64,000 nucleotides of DNA from Allohahella sp002354735 (GTDB lineage: Bacteria > Pseudomonadota > Gammaproteobacteria > Pseudomonadales > Oleiphilaceae): positions 1,550,001-1,614,000 of the forward strand of contig NZ_CP172312.1 in assembly GCF_047946665.1 (NCBI RefSeq), read 5' to 3'. The position numbers were made by a program, and so were the translations under genes. Below the pieces are notes generated by a model. The model worked only from the letters and a program-made list of their open reading frames with translations. It was not told where the DNA came from and searched no databases. Shown here piece after piece: positions 7,249-16,290 of the stretch. Within the stretch, counting starts at the first letter, position 1, and the number at the start of each line of letters is the position of its first letter.

Positions 7249-9582
7249 TTAGTCGCTCAGCGAATCTGTGCTGAACGGATAAGGCTCGAAGCCCTGCAAG
7301 TAGGCTCTGAGGTCATCCAGCCTCATCGGCCTGGCAAACAGATAGCCTTGAAACAGATTACAGCCATACTCGCGCAGGACCAGCGCCTGATCAATGTTTT
7401 CGACGCCTTCAGCGAGCGTCGGAATCTCCAGACTCTGCCCGATACTGATAATGCTCTTGATTAAGGCCCTGTCGTGCGCGTCGATGAGGATGTCCTGAAC
7501 GAAACTCTTGTCGATCTTGACTTCATTGATCGGCAGCTTCCGCAGGACGCTGAGAGAGGAATAGCCTGTTCCGAAATCGTCCAGCGAGATGCTGAAGCCA
7601 TCGCTACTGATGAGGTTCAGCAGACTTTCTATCTGCCAGAAATCCTCAATGAACAGACTTTCCGTGATTTCCACCTTGATCAAGGAACTGGAAATACCAT
7701 AGTCAGCGCATTTCTGTTTGATATAGTCACGGAAGCCGCCATGCACCAGCTGCTGAACCGACACGTTTATCGAAAGGCGCAGCCCGGCATGGTCACGATG
7801 TATGTCGGCGATTTCCTGCAGTGCTGTATCGACCACGAAATTGCCTATTGGATTGATGAGCCCGCAGTCTTCGGCAATGAAGATAAACCGGTCCGGAGGC
7901 ACAGAACCCAGGAGTGGATTAGACCAGCGCAGCAAGGCTTCAACTCCACTTACCTCGCCGGTCACTGCATCGATCTGCGGCTGATACACCAGGTAAAGTT
8001 CAGCGTTGTCGATGGCACCGCGAAGTTCGGACTCCATGATCGCCCGCTCATCACTCTTCGTTTGAAGGTCTTCGGAAAACACGGCATGGCTGTTACGCAG
8101 CTTCTTGGCCTGATACATCGCGATATCAGCTTTGACGAGCAAGGCTTCGAGCGCTTCGCCGGGCTGCTGGCAATAGGTAATGCCAATACTGCCAGTTACC
8201 GAGATCTTCAGGTTGTCCACCACCATCACCTCGTTGAGGCGAGCGGCCAGCTGCTCTACCGCCACGAGGCAGCGCGACTTGTCGACGCAGGGCATCAGCA
8301 GGAGAAACTCATCACCGCCCTGGCGGATCAACAGCATGTCAGGGGTACACAGCTGCGTAAGTCGCTTGGAGACCTCGAGCAGTACGAGATCGCCAACTGA
8401 GTGTCCGAAATGATCGTTGATGAACTTGAAATTATCCAGATCGAGAAAGAACAGCGCGTACTCACCGCCCGCGGCGGCGGCCCAGCTCGCATAATGCGCT
8501 TTCAGATAATACCGGTTCGGCAGGTCGGTCAGCGAATCGTGCATAACCTGGTGACGCAACCTCGCCTGATGCCGTTCTTCGGCCTTGAACATGCGGTACA
8601 GCATGAATGCGACCAGTGCGTTGACGAAGATGTACACAATGAGAATCAAGCCGAGCCATACTATAAAGTCTTTTCTCAGGTTCGGGATGGTTTCACGGAT
8701 GCCAAAGAAATACTGGTGATCCTTGTCATACCCACTAACAGCCATCGCGGGCGCCAGACCGGGCGCGTTATTGAGGAAGCTGGCGGTGAAATCACGCTGT
8801 AATAATGTAGTGAAGGGTTCACCGGTTGCTGCTTCCATCTTCTTGATGACGGTTTGCACGAATGATTCGGGCAATGCATTGCCATAGACCTGTCGCTTGT
8901 CAGCCCCGAAGCTGGAAAACGGTTCGTAATACAGCGGATAGAAGCGCTCGTTCTCCGGCGCTCGGACCGTCACATACACATCGATGCCTGGCCTGAGATT
9001 CCGGACTGTCCACGGATTGTATTCGCCCTCAAGATCGATAGCCGCTGAAATGACCAGCTCGACTTCACCTTCGCTGTTTCTAACGGCGTACCTAACCGGC
9101 AGAAGCCAGAGCTCAAGTGTGTCGCTATACCACGTTCGACCAACAGTGAGCCGGTGCGAGCCAAGGGCCGTCCGAAAGGTCTCGGCCGTATACGGCGTCG
9201 CTAGCAGATTGCTGCTTTCCGCACCGATCAGGCTATCCGAGGCCGCAAAGACCTGTCCGTCAGGCCGAATGAGCTTGTAAACCTCGAAAACCGGGTTGTT
9301 ATCGATCACGCCTGCCATCAGTTGACGGGCTGGTTCGACATTTTCCACAGCATTCATCTCGATCAGCCGCTCACCAATGATTTCAAACATGGCTTCCTGC
9401 TGGTGAAACCGGTCCGATGCCGAATTCATGACTATATTGTGGACATTGGACAGCTCTGTACGAAGAACGTCCTGAAGATTCTGCCACTTGACATAGCACG
9501 CGATAAGCAGGGCCAGCGAAGTTGCCACCATGAACAGCACGCAGATGCGGCCCAGTGGCGAGGTGAGAAAAGCTTTAATCAT
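7249..9582 (-). CDS. Membrane GGDEF-EAL c-di-GMP protein appended to the wsp operon
   Basis: A 777-residue protein. TM1 is near residues 10-30, then a ~260-residue periplasmic sensor resembling a Cache domain, TM2 (about 305-330), GGDEF and EAL. The cyclase motif is intact (RQGGDEF) but no RxxD I-site lies at the usual position. The phosphodiesterase domain keeps EALLRW, INVSVQQL, VEITES, LDDFGTGYSS, VKIDKS and LAEGVEN, so the metal and catalytic residues are in place and c-di-GMP hydrolysis is likely. The ATG at 9582 overlaps the wspR stop by 8 bp, implying translational coupling. A reading frame to 9642 adds unlikely residues inside wspR. Confidence 0.93.
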   Translation of the reverse strand: MIKAFLTSPLGRICVLFMVATSLALLIACYVKWQNLQDVLRTELSNVHNIVMNSASDRFHQQEAMFEIIGERLIEMNAVENVEPARQLMAGVIDNNPVFEVYKLIRPDGQVFAASDSLIGAESSNLLATPYTAETFRTALGSHRLTVGRTWYSDTLELWLLPVRYAVRNSEGEVELVISAAIDLEGEYNPWTVRNLRPGIDVYVTVRAPENERFYPLYYEPFSSFGADKRQVYGNALPESFVQTVIKKMEAATGEPFTTLLQRDFTASFLNNAPGLAPAMAVSGYDKDHQYFFGIRETIPNLRKDFIVWLGLILIVYIFVNALVAFMLYRMFKAEERHQARLRHQVMHDSLTDLPNRYYLKAHYASWAAAAGGEYALFFLDLDNFKFINDHFGHSVGDLVLLEVSKRLTQLCTPDMLLIRQGGDEFLLLMPCVDKSRCLVAVEQLAARLNEVMVVDNLKISVTGSIGITYCQQPGEALEALLVKADIAMYQAKKLRNSHAVFSEDLQTKSDERAIMESELRGAIDNAELYLVYQPQIDAVTGEVSGVEALLRWSNPLLGSVPPDRFIFIAEDCGLINPIGNFVVDTALQEIADIHRDHAGLRLSINVSVQQLVHGGFRDYIKQKCADYGISSSLIKVEITESLFIEDFWQIESLLNLISSDGFSISLDDFGTGYSSLSVLRKLPINEVKIDKSFVQDILIDAHDRALIKSIISIGQSLEIPTLAEGVENIDQALVLREYGCNLFQGYLFARPMRLDDLRAYLQGFEPYPFSTDSLSD

Positions 9583-10567
9583 CAAATGCTGCCACCCGGT
9601 TTCTGCCATTTCTCTTTGCCTTGTACAAGCCTTCATCAGCACGCTTGAGCAACCCAGTCGGTGAGGTCTCGGCTGTTGGCGTTACAGATGCCATGCCAAT
9701 ACTTACCGTCACGACAGGCCCGGTAGTCGCTCCCACGTGTGGCACGGCAAGCCCCTCGACGGCTGCCCGCATACGCTCTCCCACATCGCGAGCACCTGCA
9801 GGATCAGTTGCTGGCAGCACCACCGAAAACTCCTCTCCGCCGAATCTGGCGACCAGATCAGCCGGACGTTGGCAAACCTTCCTCAGCGTCTCGCCGATAG
9901 AACGCAAGACCTGGTCACCTTCCAGATGACCGTAGTGATCGTTGAAGGATTTGAAGTTGTCGACATCGACCATTAGCACGGACAAGCAGCTCTGCTCACG
10001 CATCGCTCGACGCCATTCAGCGTTGAGGTACTCGTCGAAGTGGCGACGGTTGCTCAGGCCCGTCAAACCATCACTGTTGCTGATGCTCTGCAGCTCCAGA
10101 TTGGCAGCAATGAGCTTCTGCTCACTATCTCTGAGTGCCTGGTAAGCTTCGTCGCGCTGGATAAGGTTTAGGTAGGCTCGTGAGTGATAGCGAATTCGTG
10201 CGACCAGCTCGAGTGTTGCCGGCAGTTTGACCAGATAATCATTGGCACCAGCGAGAAAGGCGTCGTGCTTGGTGGCGGCTTCTTCCTTGGTCGAAAGCAC
10301 GATAATCGGCACGTTTGTCGTCTGTATACTCGACCGATACTGCTTTACCAGACTGAGCCCATCCATTTCCGGCATGACAAGATCCTGAAGTATCACCGTC
10401 GGTTTCACCGTAGCTGCAAACCGCAGCGCATCGAGCGCCTTCGGACAGTAGTGGTACACAAGATCCGCTTCATTCTGCAGTGCCCGTCTTACGGCTTCTC
10501 CCATCATGGGTTGATCGTCGACCAGCAATACCGTGATCGCATGGTCCTGTGGCTTGATTAAGGTCAT
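9575..10567 (-). CDS. wspR: WspR, response-regulator diguanylate cyclase
   Basis: A 330-residue REC-GGDEF protein, the c-di-GMP-producing output of the Wsp system. The receiver domain has phospho-acceptor D62 in LQDLVMPEMDG. A coiled linker (about 135-160) leads to the GGDEF domain with GGEEF at 243-247 and the I-site RPAD at 234-237. Phosphorylation by WspE is known in Pseudomonas to drive clustering and cyclase activity. It lies directly after wspF (1-bp gap) as in the canonical operon. Its 3' end overlaps the GGDEF-EAL gene by 8 bp, so synthesis and probable degradation enzymes are co-expressed. Confidence 0.96.
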   Translation of the reverse strand: MTLIKPQDHAITVLLVDDQPMMGEAVRRALQNEADLVYHYCPKALDALRFAATVKPTVILQDLVMPEMDGLSLVKQYRSSIQTTNVPIIVLSTKEEAATKHDAFLAGANDYLVKLPATLELVARIRYHSRAYLNLIQRDEAYQALRDSEQKLIAANLELQSISNSDGLTGLSNRRHFDEYLNAEWRRAMREQSCLSVLMVDVDNFKSFNDHYGHLEGDQVLRSIGETLRKVCQRPADLVARFGGEEFSVVLPATDPAGARDVGERMRAAVEGLAVPHVGATTGPVVTVSIGMASVTPTAETSPTGLLKRADEGLYKAKRNGRNRVAAFDD

Positions 10568-10568
10568 G

Positions 10569-11597
10569 CTAGTGTCCTTTCGCTGTCATTACTGCCAAAG
10601 ACGCAATGAGGTGCGCGGCGATTTGCGTAAGTGGAAGAATTTCGGCAGCTGCGCCGAGTTTCGCCGCAGCCTTTGGCATTCCATAGACCGCACAGCTTTG
10701 TTCGTCCTGAGCTATGGTATGGAAACCCAGATTTCTCAGAAGCTTGAGGCCTTGTGCGCCATCGCACCCCATGCCGGTGAGCAGCACGCCGATGACATCG
10801 CCACACCACTGCTGGCAGATGCTTTGAAAAAACACATCGACAGAGGGACGATAGACATACTCTTCTGGTTGCGAGGTATAGCCAAGATGATGGGGGCTTT
10901 TGAGGACAAGATGATCATTACTGCCGGCAAGATACACCTGGTTTGCCTGCAACACCTCGCCCTCCTGTGCGACTCTGACCGACAGGCCTGAGTGCTGCTC
11001 GAGCCAGGCCGCCATACCGGAAGCAAATTGTGCGTCGACGTGCTGCACGATCGCTATGGCAGCGCCGGGATTCCGCGGCAGACCACTCAGTAAGGCAGCG
11101 AGCGCGGCCGGCCCGCCAGCCGATGCCCCGATAGCGATGAGCGGAAAGTCTGGCGCAGGCTTTAGCGGTGATGCTGCCTTCGCTGCGACCGTTGAGCATC
11201 GGTCGGCAATCACTCGCTCGAGGCTATCGATCTTGCTCAACAGGTAGTCCGGCCCTCGATCTCTCTGACGCAGTCCCAGTTGAGGGGTATCAATGGCGTC
11301 CAGTGCCCCCTCACCCATGGCCTCGAACACCTTTGAGGCATTGTAGCCCACATCTGCGGTCACAATCAGAATGGCGCATGGGCAGGTCGCCATGATAAGC
11401 CGCGTGGCCTCTACGCCATCCATGATCGGCATGATCAGGTCCATCAGCAGGAGCTGCGGCCGCTCACGCTGACAACGTTCGAGCGCTTCACGTCCATTGG
11501 CCGCTGTCCAGATAATTTCGTGATGACCTGAGGACGCAACAGCCCTGCGCAGCGCCTCAGTCACAGTAGGGACATCATTGACTATGGCGATCTTCAA
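10569..11597 (-). CDS. wspF: WspF, CheB-type methylesterase/response regulator
   Basis: A 342-residue CheB homologue. The receiver domain (D53 in LLMDLIMPIMD) is joined to a methylesterase domain with the catalytic triad S159 (GASAGGP), H186 (IVQHVD) and D279 (TGMGCDG). It removes methyl groups from WspA and so damps signalling; loss of WspF in Pseudomonas gives constitutive WspR activity. The N-terminus MKIAIVNDVP matches known WspF only if translation starts at TTG 11597. The T-T-G-A overlap with the wspE stop and a GGAG 10 nt upstream support that. The next in-frame ATG is far inside the receiver domain. Confidence 0.95.
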   Translation of the reverse strand: MKIAIVNDVPTVTEALRRAVASSGHHEIIWTAANGREALERCQRERPQLLLMDLIMPIMDGVEATRLIMATCPCAILIVTADVGYNASKVFEAMGEGALDAIDTPQLGLRQRDRGPDYLLSKIDSLERVIADRCSTVAAKAASPLKPAPDFPLIAIGASAGGPAALAALLSGLPRNPGAAIAIVQHVDAQFASGMAAWLEQHSGLSVRVAQEGEVLQANQVYLAGSNDHLVLKSPHHLGYTSQPEEYVYRPSVDVFFQSICQQWCGDVIGVLLTGMGCDGAQGLKLLRNLGFHTIAQDEQSCAVYGMPKAAAKLGAAAEILPLTQIAAHLIASLAVMTAKGH

Positions 11598-13870
11598 GAT
11601 GTAGCGTCTCCGATCAGATCTTCGACCGCCTGTAGCAGCGCATCCTCGTGAAAGCTGCTCTTGGTGAGATAATAATCGGCGCCGGCCTGCAGTCCGCGCT
11701 TGCGGTCTTCCTCGCGATCCTTGTAAGAGACGATCATGACCAGCAGATCACTCAACCTGGGATCGCTACGGATCAGCGTCACCAACTCGATACCATCCAT
11801 CCGTGGCATGTCGACATCGGTGACCACCAGATCGAACTTACCAGTGCGAACGGCATTCCAGCCATCCATACCGTCCACCGCTATTTCCACCTCGAAGCCC
11901 CGACTCGCGAGCAGTTTGCGTTCCAACTCACGAACCGTTAGTGAATCATCGACCACAAGAACACGTTTTCGCGAAGTTTCGCTGGGGGCATTCCCGCCGC
12001 CATACAGTTTATTCAGCGCAGTGTCGCCACCGGCGAGCTTCTCAACCGATCGCAGCAGATCGTCATGATCGAGCATCAGTATGGGCGAACCGTCTTCGAG
12101 CACCGAGCCGGCACTGATATTCTTCAGCTTGCCGAAGCCTGCATGAAGGGGCCGCACGACGAGCTCCCGCTCGCCCAGAAAACGATCGACGACGAGGCCA
12201 AAGGCTTGCGTCGCAGGACCGATGAGCAACACCGACAGCGCCTCGGTGTCACGCACTGGGGCATCCAGCTCGAGCACCTGGGCCAGAGAGAGCAGGCTCA
12301 CTGATCTGTTCTCCAGCGCGATATGCGGGCGACCCTCCAACATGAGAACTTCGGTAGCCGGCACTTTGAGCGTGCGCCCGATATAGCTGAGGGGCAGCGC
12401 GTAAACCTCGCCCGCAATCTCCATCAGCAGGCTACGTGCGACTGAAAGCGTAAGCGGCAACTGCAGACGAAATGACGTGCCCTCGCCTGCGGTCGTCTGT
12501 ACACGGACCACACCACGCACCTGGCGAATCATGTCGTGTACCACATCAAGACCGACCCCTCTGCCGGAAATTTCTGTTACCGAGCTTTTGAGGGTGAAGC
12601 CAGGAAGAAACAGGAAATCGAGCAGTTCGGCTTCACTCAGATTGCTAGCCATGTCCTCGCTGATCAGGCCTTTTGTCAGCAGCACATCACGCACTCGGTC
12701 GATGTCGATGCCGGCGCCATCATCGCTCACACGCACTTCCAGCAAACCCGCGTTATGACGCGCTTCCAGTGTTATCAAACCCGCCTCGGGCTTACCGGCT
12801 GATCGTCGTTTATGAGCTGGCTCGACACCGTGATCGACTGCATTTCGCAGCAGGTGACCCAGCGGCGCTTCGAGCTTTTGAAGTATATCCCGATCGACCT
12901 GGGTGTCTGCGCCGATGATCTCGAGTCGAGCGCTTTTGCCAAGTGATGCTGCGAGGTCGCGGACCATCCTGGCAAACCTGCCAGTACCATCAGCAAAGGG
13001 ACGCATGCGGCAACCCAGGGCTTCGTCATAGAGGCGGTGTGAGAGATCACTGGTCCGGCCTTCGTAACGCTCGAACTCCTCCAGTCGATCCCCCAGAAAG
13101 CTGCGGCAGGCCGTGGCCCGTTTATGCACCTCAAGCATCATCAATGCGGCAGCTTCACCGAGATTCTGTTCGCTGAGCTGCTGATTGAGGGTCCCAAGCG
13201 ATCGAATCATTTCGTGCTGCATTCGTCGGAGCCGCAGCAGCTGACTGTTGAACTCTACGAGCCAGCGAGTCTCGACTTTCACTTCTCCAGCTTGTGCCAG
13301 CAGGCGGTCGAGCTTGTCGGCGGAAACCCGCAATACTCGATTCGCAGCCGCAACAGATACAGGCGGCTCTGGCTCGCTAGCAGCGGACGGCGCTACGAGC
13401 TCAAGCTGCTCGGCCTCTTTGACGTCAGAGACGGCGTCAGAGCTAAGGTCAGAGCTATCGTCAGCGATAGCGGCCGAGATTCTGGCACAGCAGGCATCGA
13501 CCTCAGTCTCCCCGGCGCCAGCGAACCATTGGGCGTAAGCGTCTTCGGGAATCTTGCCAATCCGACCAAGCAGATCGACGCCTTGCAGCAGCGCATCAAT
13601 GTGACGGGGCCCGAGGCGAATACGGCCCGTTTGCGCAGACACAAAGCAGTCTTCCATCAGGTGAGCAATCCTGACACCGGCATCCAGCTCGAGGATGCGG
13701 GCAGCACCCTTGAGGGAATGAGCCGCCCGCATACAGGCCTCGAGCTGCGAACCCTGGACAGGGTCACGTTCAAGTACCAGCAGTCCGGCAGTGAGTATTT
13801 CAGACTGACTTTCCACCTCCAGGCCAAAGAGCTCCCGCATCGAATAATTGCTGAGGTCCCCGTTGCTCAT
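11594..13870 (-). CDS. wspE: WspE, hybrid CheA-type histidine kinase with receiver
   Basis: A 758-residue chemotaxis-type kinase. The N-terminal HPt has H51 (RAAHSLKGAARI), then a long linker, the ATPase domain (HLLRNAVDHGVEP, DDGAGID, SGRGVGLDVV), a CheW-like coupling domain, and a C-terminal receiver with phospho-acceptor near D685 (VVTDVDMPRMDG). It autophosphorylates in response to the WspA complex and phosphorylates WspR and WspF. The start is the ATG at 13870, which forms an ATGA overlap with the wspD stop. A GTG at 13879 is possible but less likely. The domain order is that of Pseudomonas WspE. Confidence 0.96.
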   Translation of the reverse strand: MSNGDLSNYSMRELFGLEVESQSEILTAGLLVLERDPVQGSQLEACMRAAHSLKGAARILELDAGVRIAHLMEDCFVSAQTGRIRLGPRHIDALLQGVDLLGRIGKIPEDAYAQWFAGAGETEVDACCARISAAIADDSSDLSSDAVSDVKEAEQLELVAPSAASEPEPPVSVAAANRVLRVSADKLDRLLAQAGEVKVETRWLVEFNSQLLRLRRMQHEMIRSLGTLNQQLSEQNLGEAAALMMLEVHKRATACRSFLGDRLEEFERYEGRTSDLSHRLYDEALGCRMRPFADGTGRFARMVRDLAASLGKSARLEIIGADTQVDRDILQKLEAPLGHLLRNAVDHGVEPAHKRRSAGKPEAGLITLEARHNAGLLEVRVSDDGAGIDIDRVRDVLLTKGLISEDMASNLSEAELLDFLFLPGFTLKSSVTEISGRGVGLDVVHDMIRQVRGVVRVQTTAGEGTSFRLQLPLTLSVARSLLMEIAGEVYALPLSYIGRTLKVPATEVLMLEGRPHIALENRSVSLLSLAQVLELDAPVRDTEALSVLLIGPATQAFGLVVDRFLGERELVVRPLHAGFGKLKNISAGSVLEDGSPILMLDHDDLLRSVEKLAGGDTALNKLYGGGNAPSETSRKRVLVVDDSLTVRELERKLLASRGFEVEIAVDGMDGWNAVRTGKFDLVVTDVDMPRMDGIELVTLIRSDPRLSDLLVMIVSYKDREEDRKRGLQAGADYYLTKSSFHEDALLQAVEDLIGDATS

Positions 13871-14538
13871 GAGAGGCACCGCTGGATCGATTTGAACAGG
13901 AGATCCGGCTGCAGGAATCCCACCGAACGCTCATCGATCGACAGCACTGCCGAACAGTGCCCCCGGGATGACGCGGCCAGGGTCGCCGGCAGAGGCCCCA
14001 TCTGAGAGGGGTGGTAAGATTCCACGCCAAGCACGGCATCGACTGGAAAGCCAACCTGCAAACCTTCGAAGTGCGTGACGAGCAGTCTTGGACGATCGCG
14101 GACTGCGCCCTGCCTGGCCGGCACCAGCTTGTCGGAGATGTTCAACAGCGTTGACAGTGAGATGCAGATGAGCAGCTCCCCTCGGGCGTTCGTAAGTCCA
14201 GCCAGGGCGCCGACTCGCCGGTGCGGAATAGCATGAATGCTGCGCAGCTCAGCCACTTCGACTATCAGCTTCGTCGGTAGCGCCAACCATTCGTTTGCAA
14301 CCCGGAACACGACCGCTGAGTGTGTCTTTACATCCTGACTCGTCTGCTCCAGGCTGAATTGTTGGCTCCACTCCTGCTGATAGCGTTCGGGTAATGGTCG
14401 GTTCATCAGCGCAGCCGCGGCTGCCTCGTAAACGTGACAGTTCCTGCAGTGAATGTAGCCATCGAGCAGAGGACAGGTCTTATCGCCCTGAACACCAATC
14501 GAGTTCCAACAGTCGTTGATCTGGGCCGTATCAGACAT
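13867..14538 (-). CDS. wspD: WspD, CheW-like coupling protein
   Basis: A 223-residue CheW-family adaptor with the N-terminal extension typical of WspD (INDCWNSIGVQGDKTCP, then a Cys-rich HCRNCHVY). The CheW domain covers about residues 70-215 (VFRVANEWLALPTKLIVEVAELRSIHAIPHRR ... ISLSTLL). It links WspA receptors to WspE. The ATG at 14538 is preceded by GAGGTG and overlaps the wspC stop by 8 bp. Its own stop overlaps wspE in ATGA. The Cys pattern C-x13-C-x2-C is noticeable and could bind metal, but I cannot show it. Longer in-frame extensions run antisense-like through wspC and are rejected. Confidence 0.94.
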   Translation of the reverse strand: MSDTAQINDCWNSIGVQGDKTCPLLDGYIHCRNCHVYEAAAAALMNRPLPERYQQEWSQQFSLEQTSQDVKTHSAVVFRVANEWLALPTKLIVEVAELRSIHAIPHRRVGALAGLTNARGELLICISLSTLLNISDKLVPARQGAVRDRPRLLVTHFEGLQVGFPVDAVLGVESYHPSQMGPLPATLAASSRGHCSAVLSIDERSVGFLQPDLLFKSIQRCLS

Positions 14539-15793
14539 CTGGAACACCTCGTCGGCCAGTTGGCACGCGTCGAGCCCGTGAATGCAGGCGATCTGCCCCA
14601 CCTCTGTCCCCACGTGCCTCGAGCAGAGTAGCCAGATGCACGAGTGCTTCGATATGTTGCGGGTCGAGATATATCGCCTTGCGATAGTGAGCCTCCGCCA
14701 CGGTCGAATGGGCAGAGGCATCGTTGACCAGACCGAGAAGATAGTAAGCCTCTGCAACAGGCTCATGCCTGTCGACATACTGCAGACACAGCTGCTCAGC
14801 CTGAGCCAACTGTCCAGCATCAGCAAGAGATCTGGCTTCTCGCAGCAAGCTGGTGCCAGACGCTGGCTTGTGAAGGTCTACAGGCTGTGACCGAAGCGGT
14901 GCCGCGACCAGAACATCCTGTGCGCTTCCAGAAAGTGAAGCACGAGACGCTCTATTCGAGCCGACGTGCTGATAGCGTGGGCTCGGAGGCGGCTGAGCGC
15001 TGCGCCCGGCTGAGCCAGGTTTGCAGAAGGCAAAGGCATGCGGAATGCGCTGCGATATCCAACCGCTCTTCAACAGGAGCGCACTCTCTGCCGGCCCAAC
15101 ATACAGGCACCCGTCCGGTTTGAGCAGGGTATCAAGGGCTGCAATCGCCTTCGCCTGTGTGGATTGGTCGAAATAGATCAGCAGATTCCGGCAGAAAATG
15201 ATGTCGTAGTAGTGCCGCGGCAAGGCCATATCCAGCAGGTTAGCCCGGCGATAGCTTATAGGCGCCCGGACTGCAGGGTCCAGGAGATAACCCGCCTGGA
15301 CCTCCGTGAAATATCTTGCTTGCCAGTCACCCATTCGTCCGCGGAAGGCATTGCCACTGTAGACTCCTGTTCTTGCAGCTTCCAGGGCCTGCTCACTGAT
15401 ATCGATCGCATCAAGCTCGACCCGACGGATGTCGATGCCGGCATCCAGCAGGGCCATAACCATCGAAGCTGGCTCTTCGCCGGTGGCACAGGGCAGGCTC
15501 AGGAGCCGTGACTTTGCCTCCGCCGCTCGACCACCTTCTTTCAGGCAGCGGACCATAGTGGCAAAAGCTTCAGGATGACGACAGAACCAGGTTTCAGAAA
15601 CGACTACTGTTTCAATCAGGGCGTTGAGTTCGGCATCATCTGCCTGAACCCGGTCCCAGTAGGCCTGAATGCTGCCAAGCCCGCATATTCGCTGCCGTTC
15701 AGCCAGCACATGCTGCAATGACGCAGCGCCGATGGCCTCTGCGTCAAGGCCGATCCGCTGTTTCAGCAGCAAGTCGAAATCGGGCGACGACAT
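14531..15793 (-). CDS. wspC: WspC, CheR-type methyltransferase with TPR tail
   Basis: A 420-residue protein with a CheR methyltransferase domain (about 1-270) and a C-terminal tetratricopeptide region (about 310-405: AQAEQLCLQYVDR, AEAYYLLGLVNDAS, AEAHYRKAIYLDP, ALVHLATLLEA). The SAM-binding segment LLSLPCATGEEPASMVMAL and the CheR signature FCRNLLIYFD are present. It methylates glutamates on WspA and opposes WspF. The ATG at 15793 overlaps the wspB stop by one base (TGATG), so the genes are coupled. The TPR tail and length match WspC. Confidence 0.95.
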   Translation of the reverse strand: MSSPDFDLLLKQRIGLDAEAIGAASLQHVLAERQRICGLGSIQAYWDRVQADDAELNALIETVVVSETWFCRHPEAFATMVRCLKEGGRAAEAKSRLLSLPCATGEEPASMVMALLDAGIDIRRVELDAIDISEQALEAARTGVYSGNAFRGRMGDWQARYFTEVQAGYLLDPAVRAPISYRRANLLDMALPRHYYDIIFCRNLLIYFDQSTQAKAIAALDTLLKPDGCLYVGPAESALLLKSGWISQRIPHAFAFCKPGSAGRSAQPPPSPRYQHVGSNRASRASLSGSAQDVLVAAPLRSQPVDLHKPASGTSLLREARSLADAGQLAQAEQLCLQYVDRHEPVAEAYYLLGLVNDASAHSTVAEAHYRKAIYLDPQHIEALVHLATLLEARGDRGGADRLHSRARRVPTGRRGVPDV

Positions 15794-16290
15794 CACGACT
15801 CTGCCGCCATCGTGAACAGGCGTTGCTGTACCTCGGGCGTCAGGAGGTTTTCGATCTTGACCCACTGCACCAGTTGATCACGCAGCTGAGTCACTGGCCC
15901 GAGATAGGGCGTCTCATCCTGTCGTACGCCGGCTTCGACAAATTCACTGCCATCCCGCCGCAATGTCTCCGTCGCGTGTTCAGCGATCAGCCCCAGGATG
16001 TGCCGTTCACCTGCCCTGCCTTCGTAGTGCACCATGATTATTCGCGTGCTGAGCCGCTCACGCGCGCGTTTCCCCGTCACCATGAGACAAAGGTCGAGCA
16101 CAGGCACCGGGAGACCACGATAGTTGCACAAGCCAGCCACACCCGTGGGCGCTTGCGGCAACACTCTGAGTTCCAGTAATGGCAGAACTTCCTTTACCTG
16201 GCGCACATCGATCGCGTAGCGATCGATCCCAAGGTCGAACAACAGGAAAAGCACAGACTCAGCTCTGCAGCCTGAATCGCGATACCCCAC
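15793..16290 (-). CDS. wspB: WspB, CheW-like coupling protein
   Basis: A CheW-domain adaptor of 153-165 residues (LFLLFDLGIDRYAIDVRQVKEVLPLLELRVLPQAP ... GLCNYRGLPVPVLDL). It couples WspA to WspE and is thought to place the array laterally in the membrane. The start is uncertain. GTG 16290 gives 165 residues and overlaps wspA by 32 bp. GTG 16254 gives 153 residues, starts right at the first strand, and lies just after the wspA stop. Neither has a strong ribosome-binding site; Pseudomonas WspB has about ten residues before the LFLLF strand, which slightly favours the longer form. Stop overlaps the wspC start by one base. Confidence 0.92.
   Translation of the reverse strand: MGYRDSGCRAESVLFLLFDLGIDRYAIDVRQVKEVLPLLELRVLPQAPTGVAGLCNYRGLPVPVLDLCLMVTGKRARERLSTRIIMVHYEGRAGERHILGLIAEHATETLRRDGSEFVEAGVRQDETPYLGPVTQLRDQLVQWVKIENLLTPEVQQRLFTMAAES

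Noticed and set aside
7474..8400. 308-codon frame antisense to the GGDEF-EAL gene
   Set aside because: Shadow of conserved GGDEF and EAL motifs on the other strand.
13124..14005. 293-codon frame antisense to wspE/wspD
   Set aside because: Shadow of two well-supported wsp genes.
16254..16290. Frameshift or fusion between wspA and wspB
   Set aside because: Overlap only reflects uncertainty in the wspB start; both proteins are full length.
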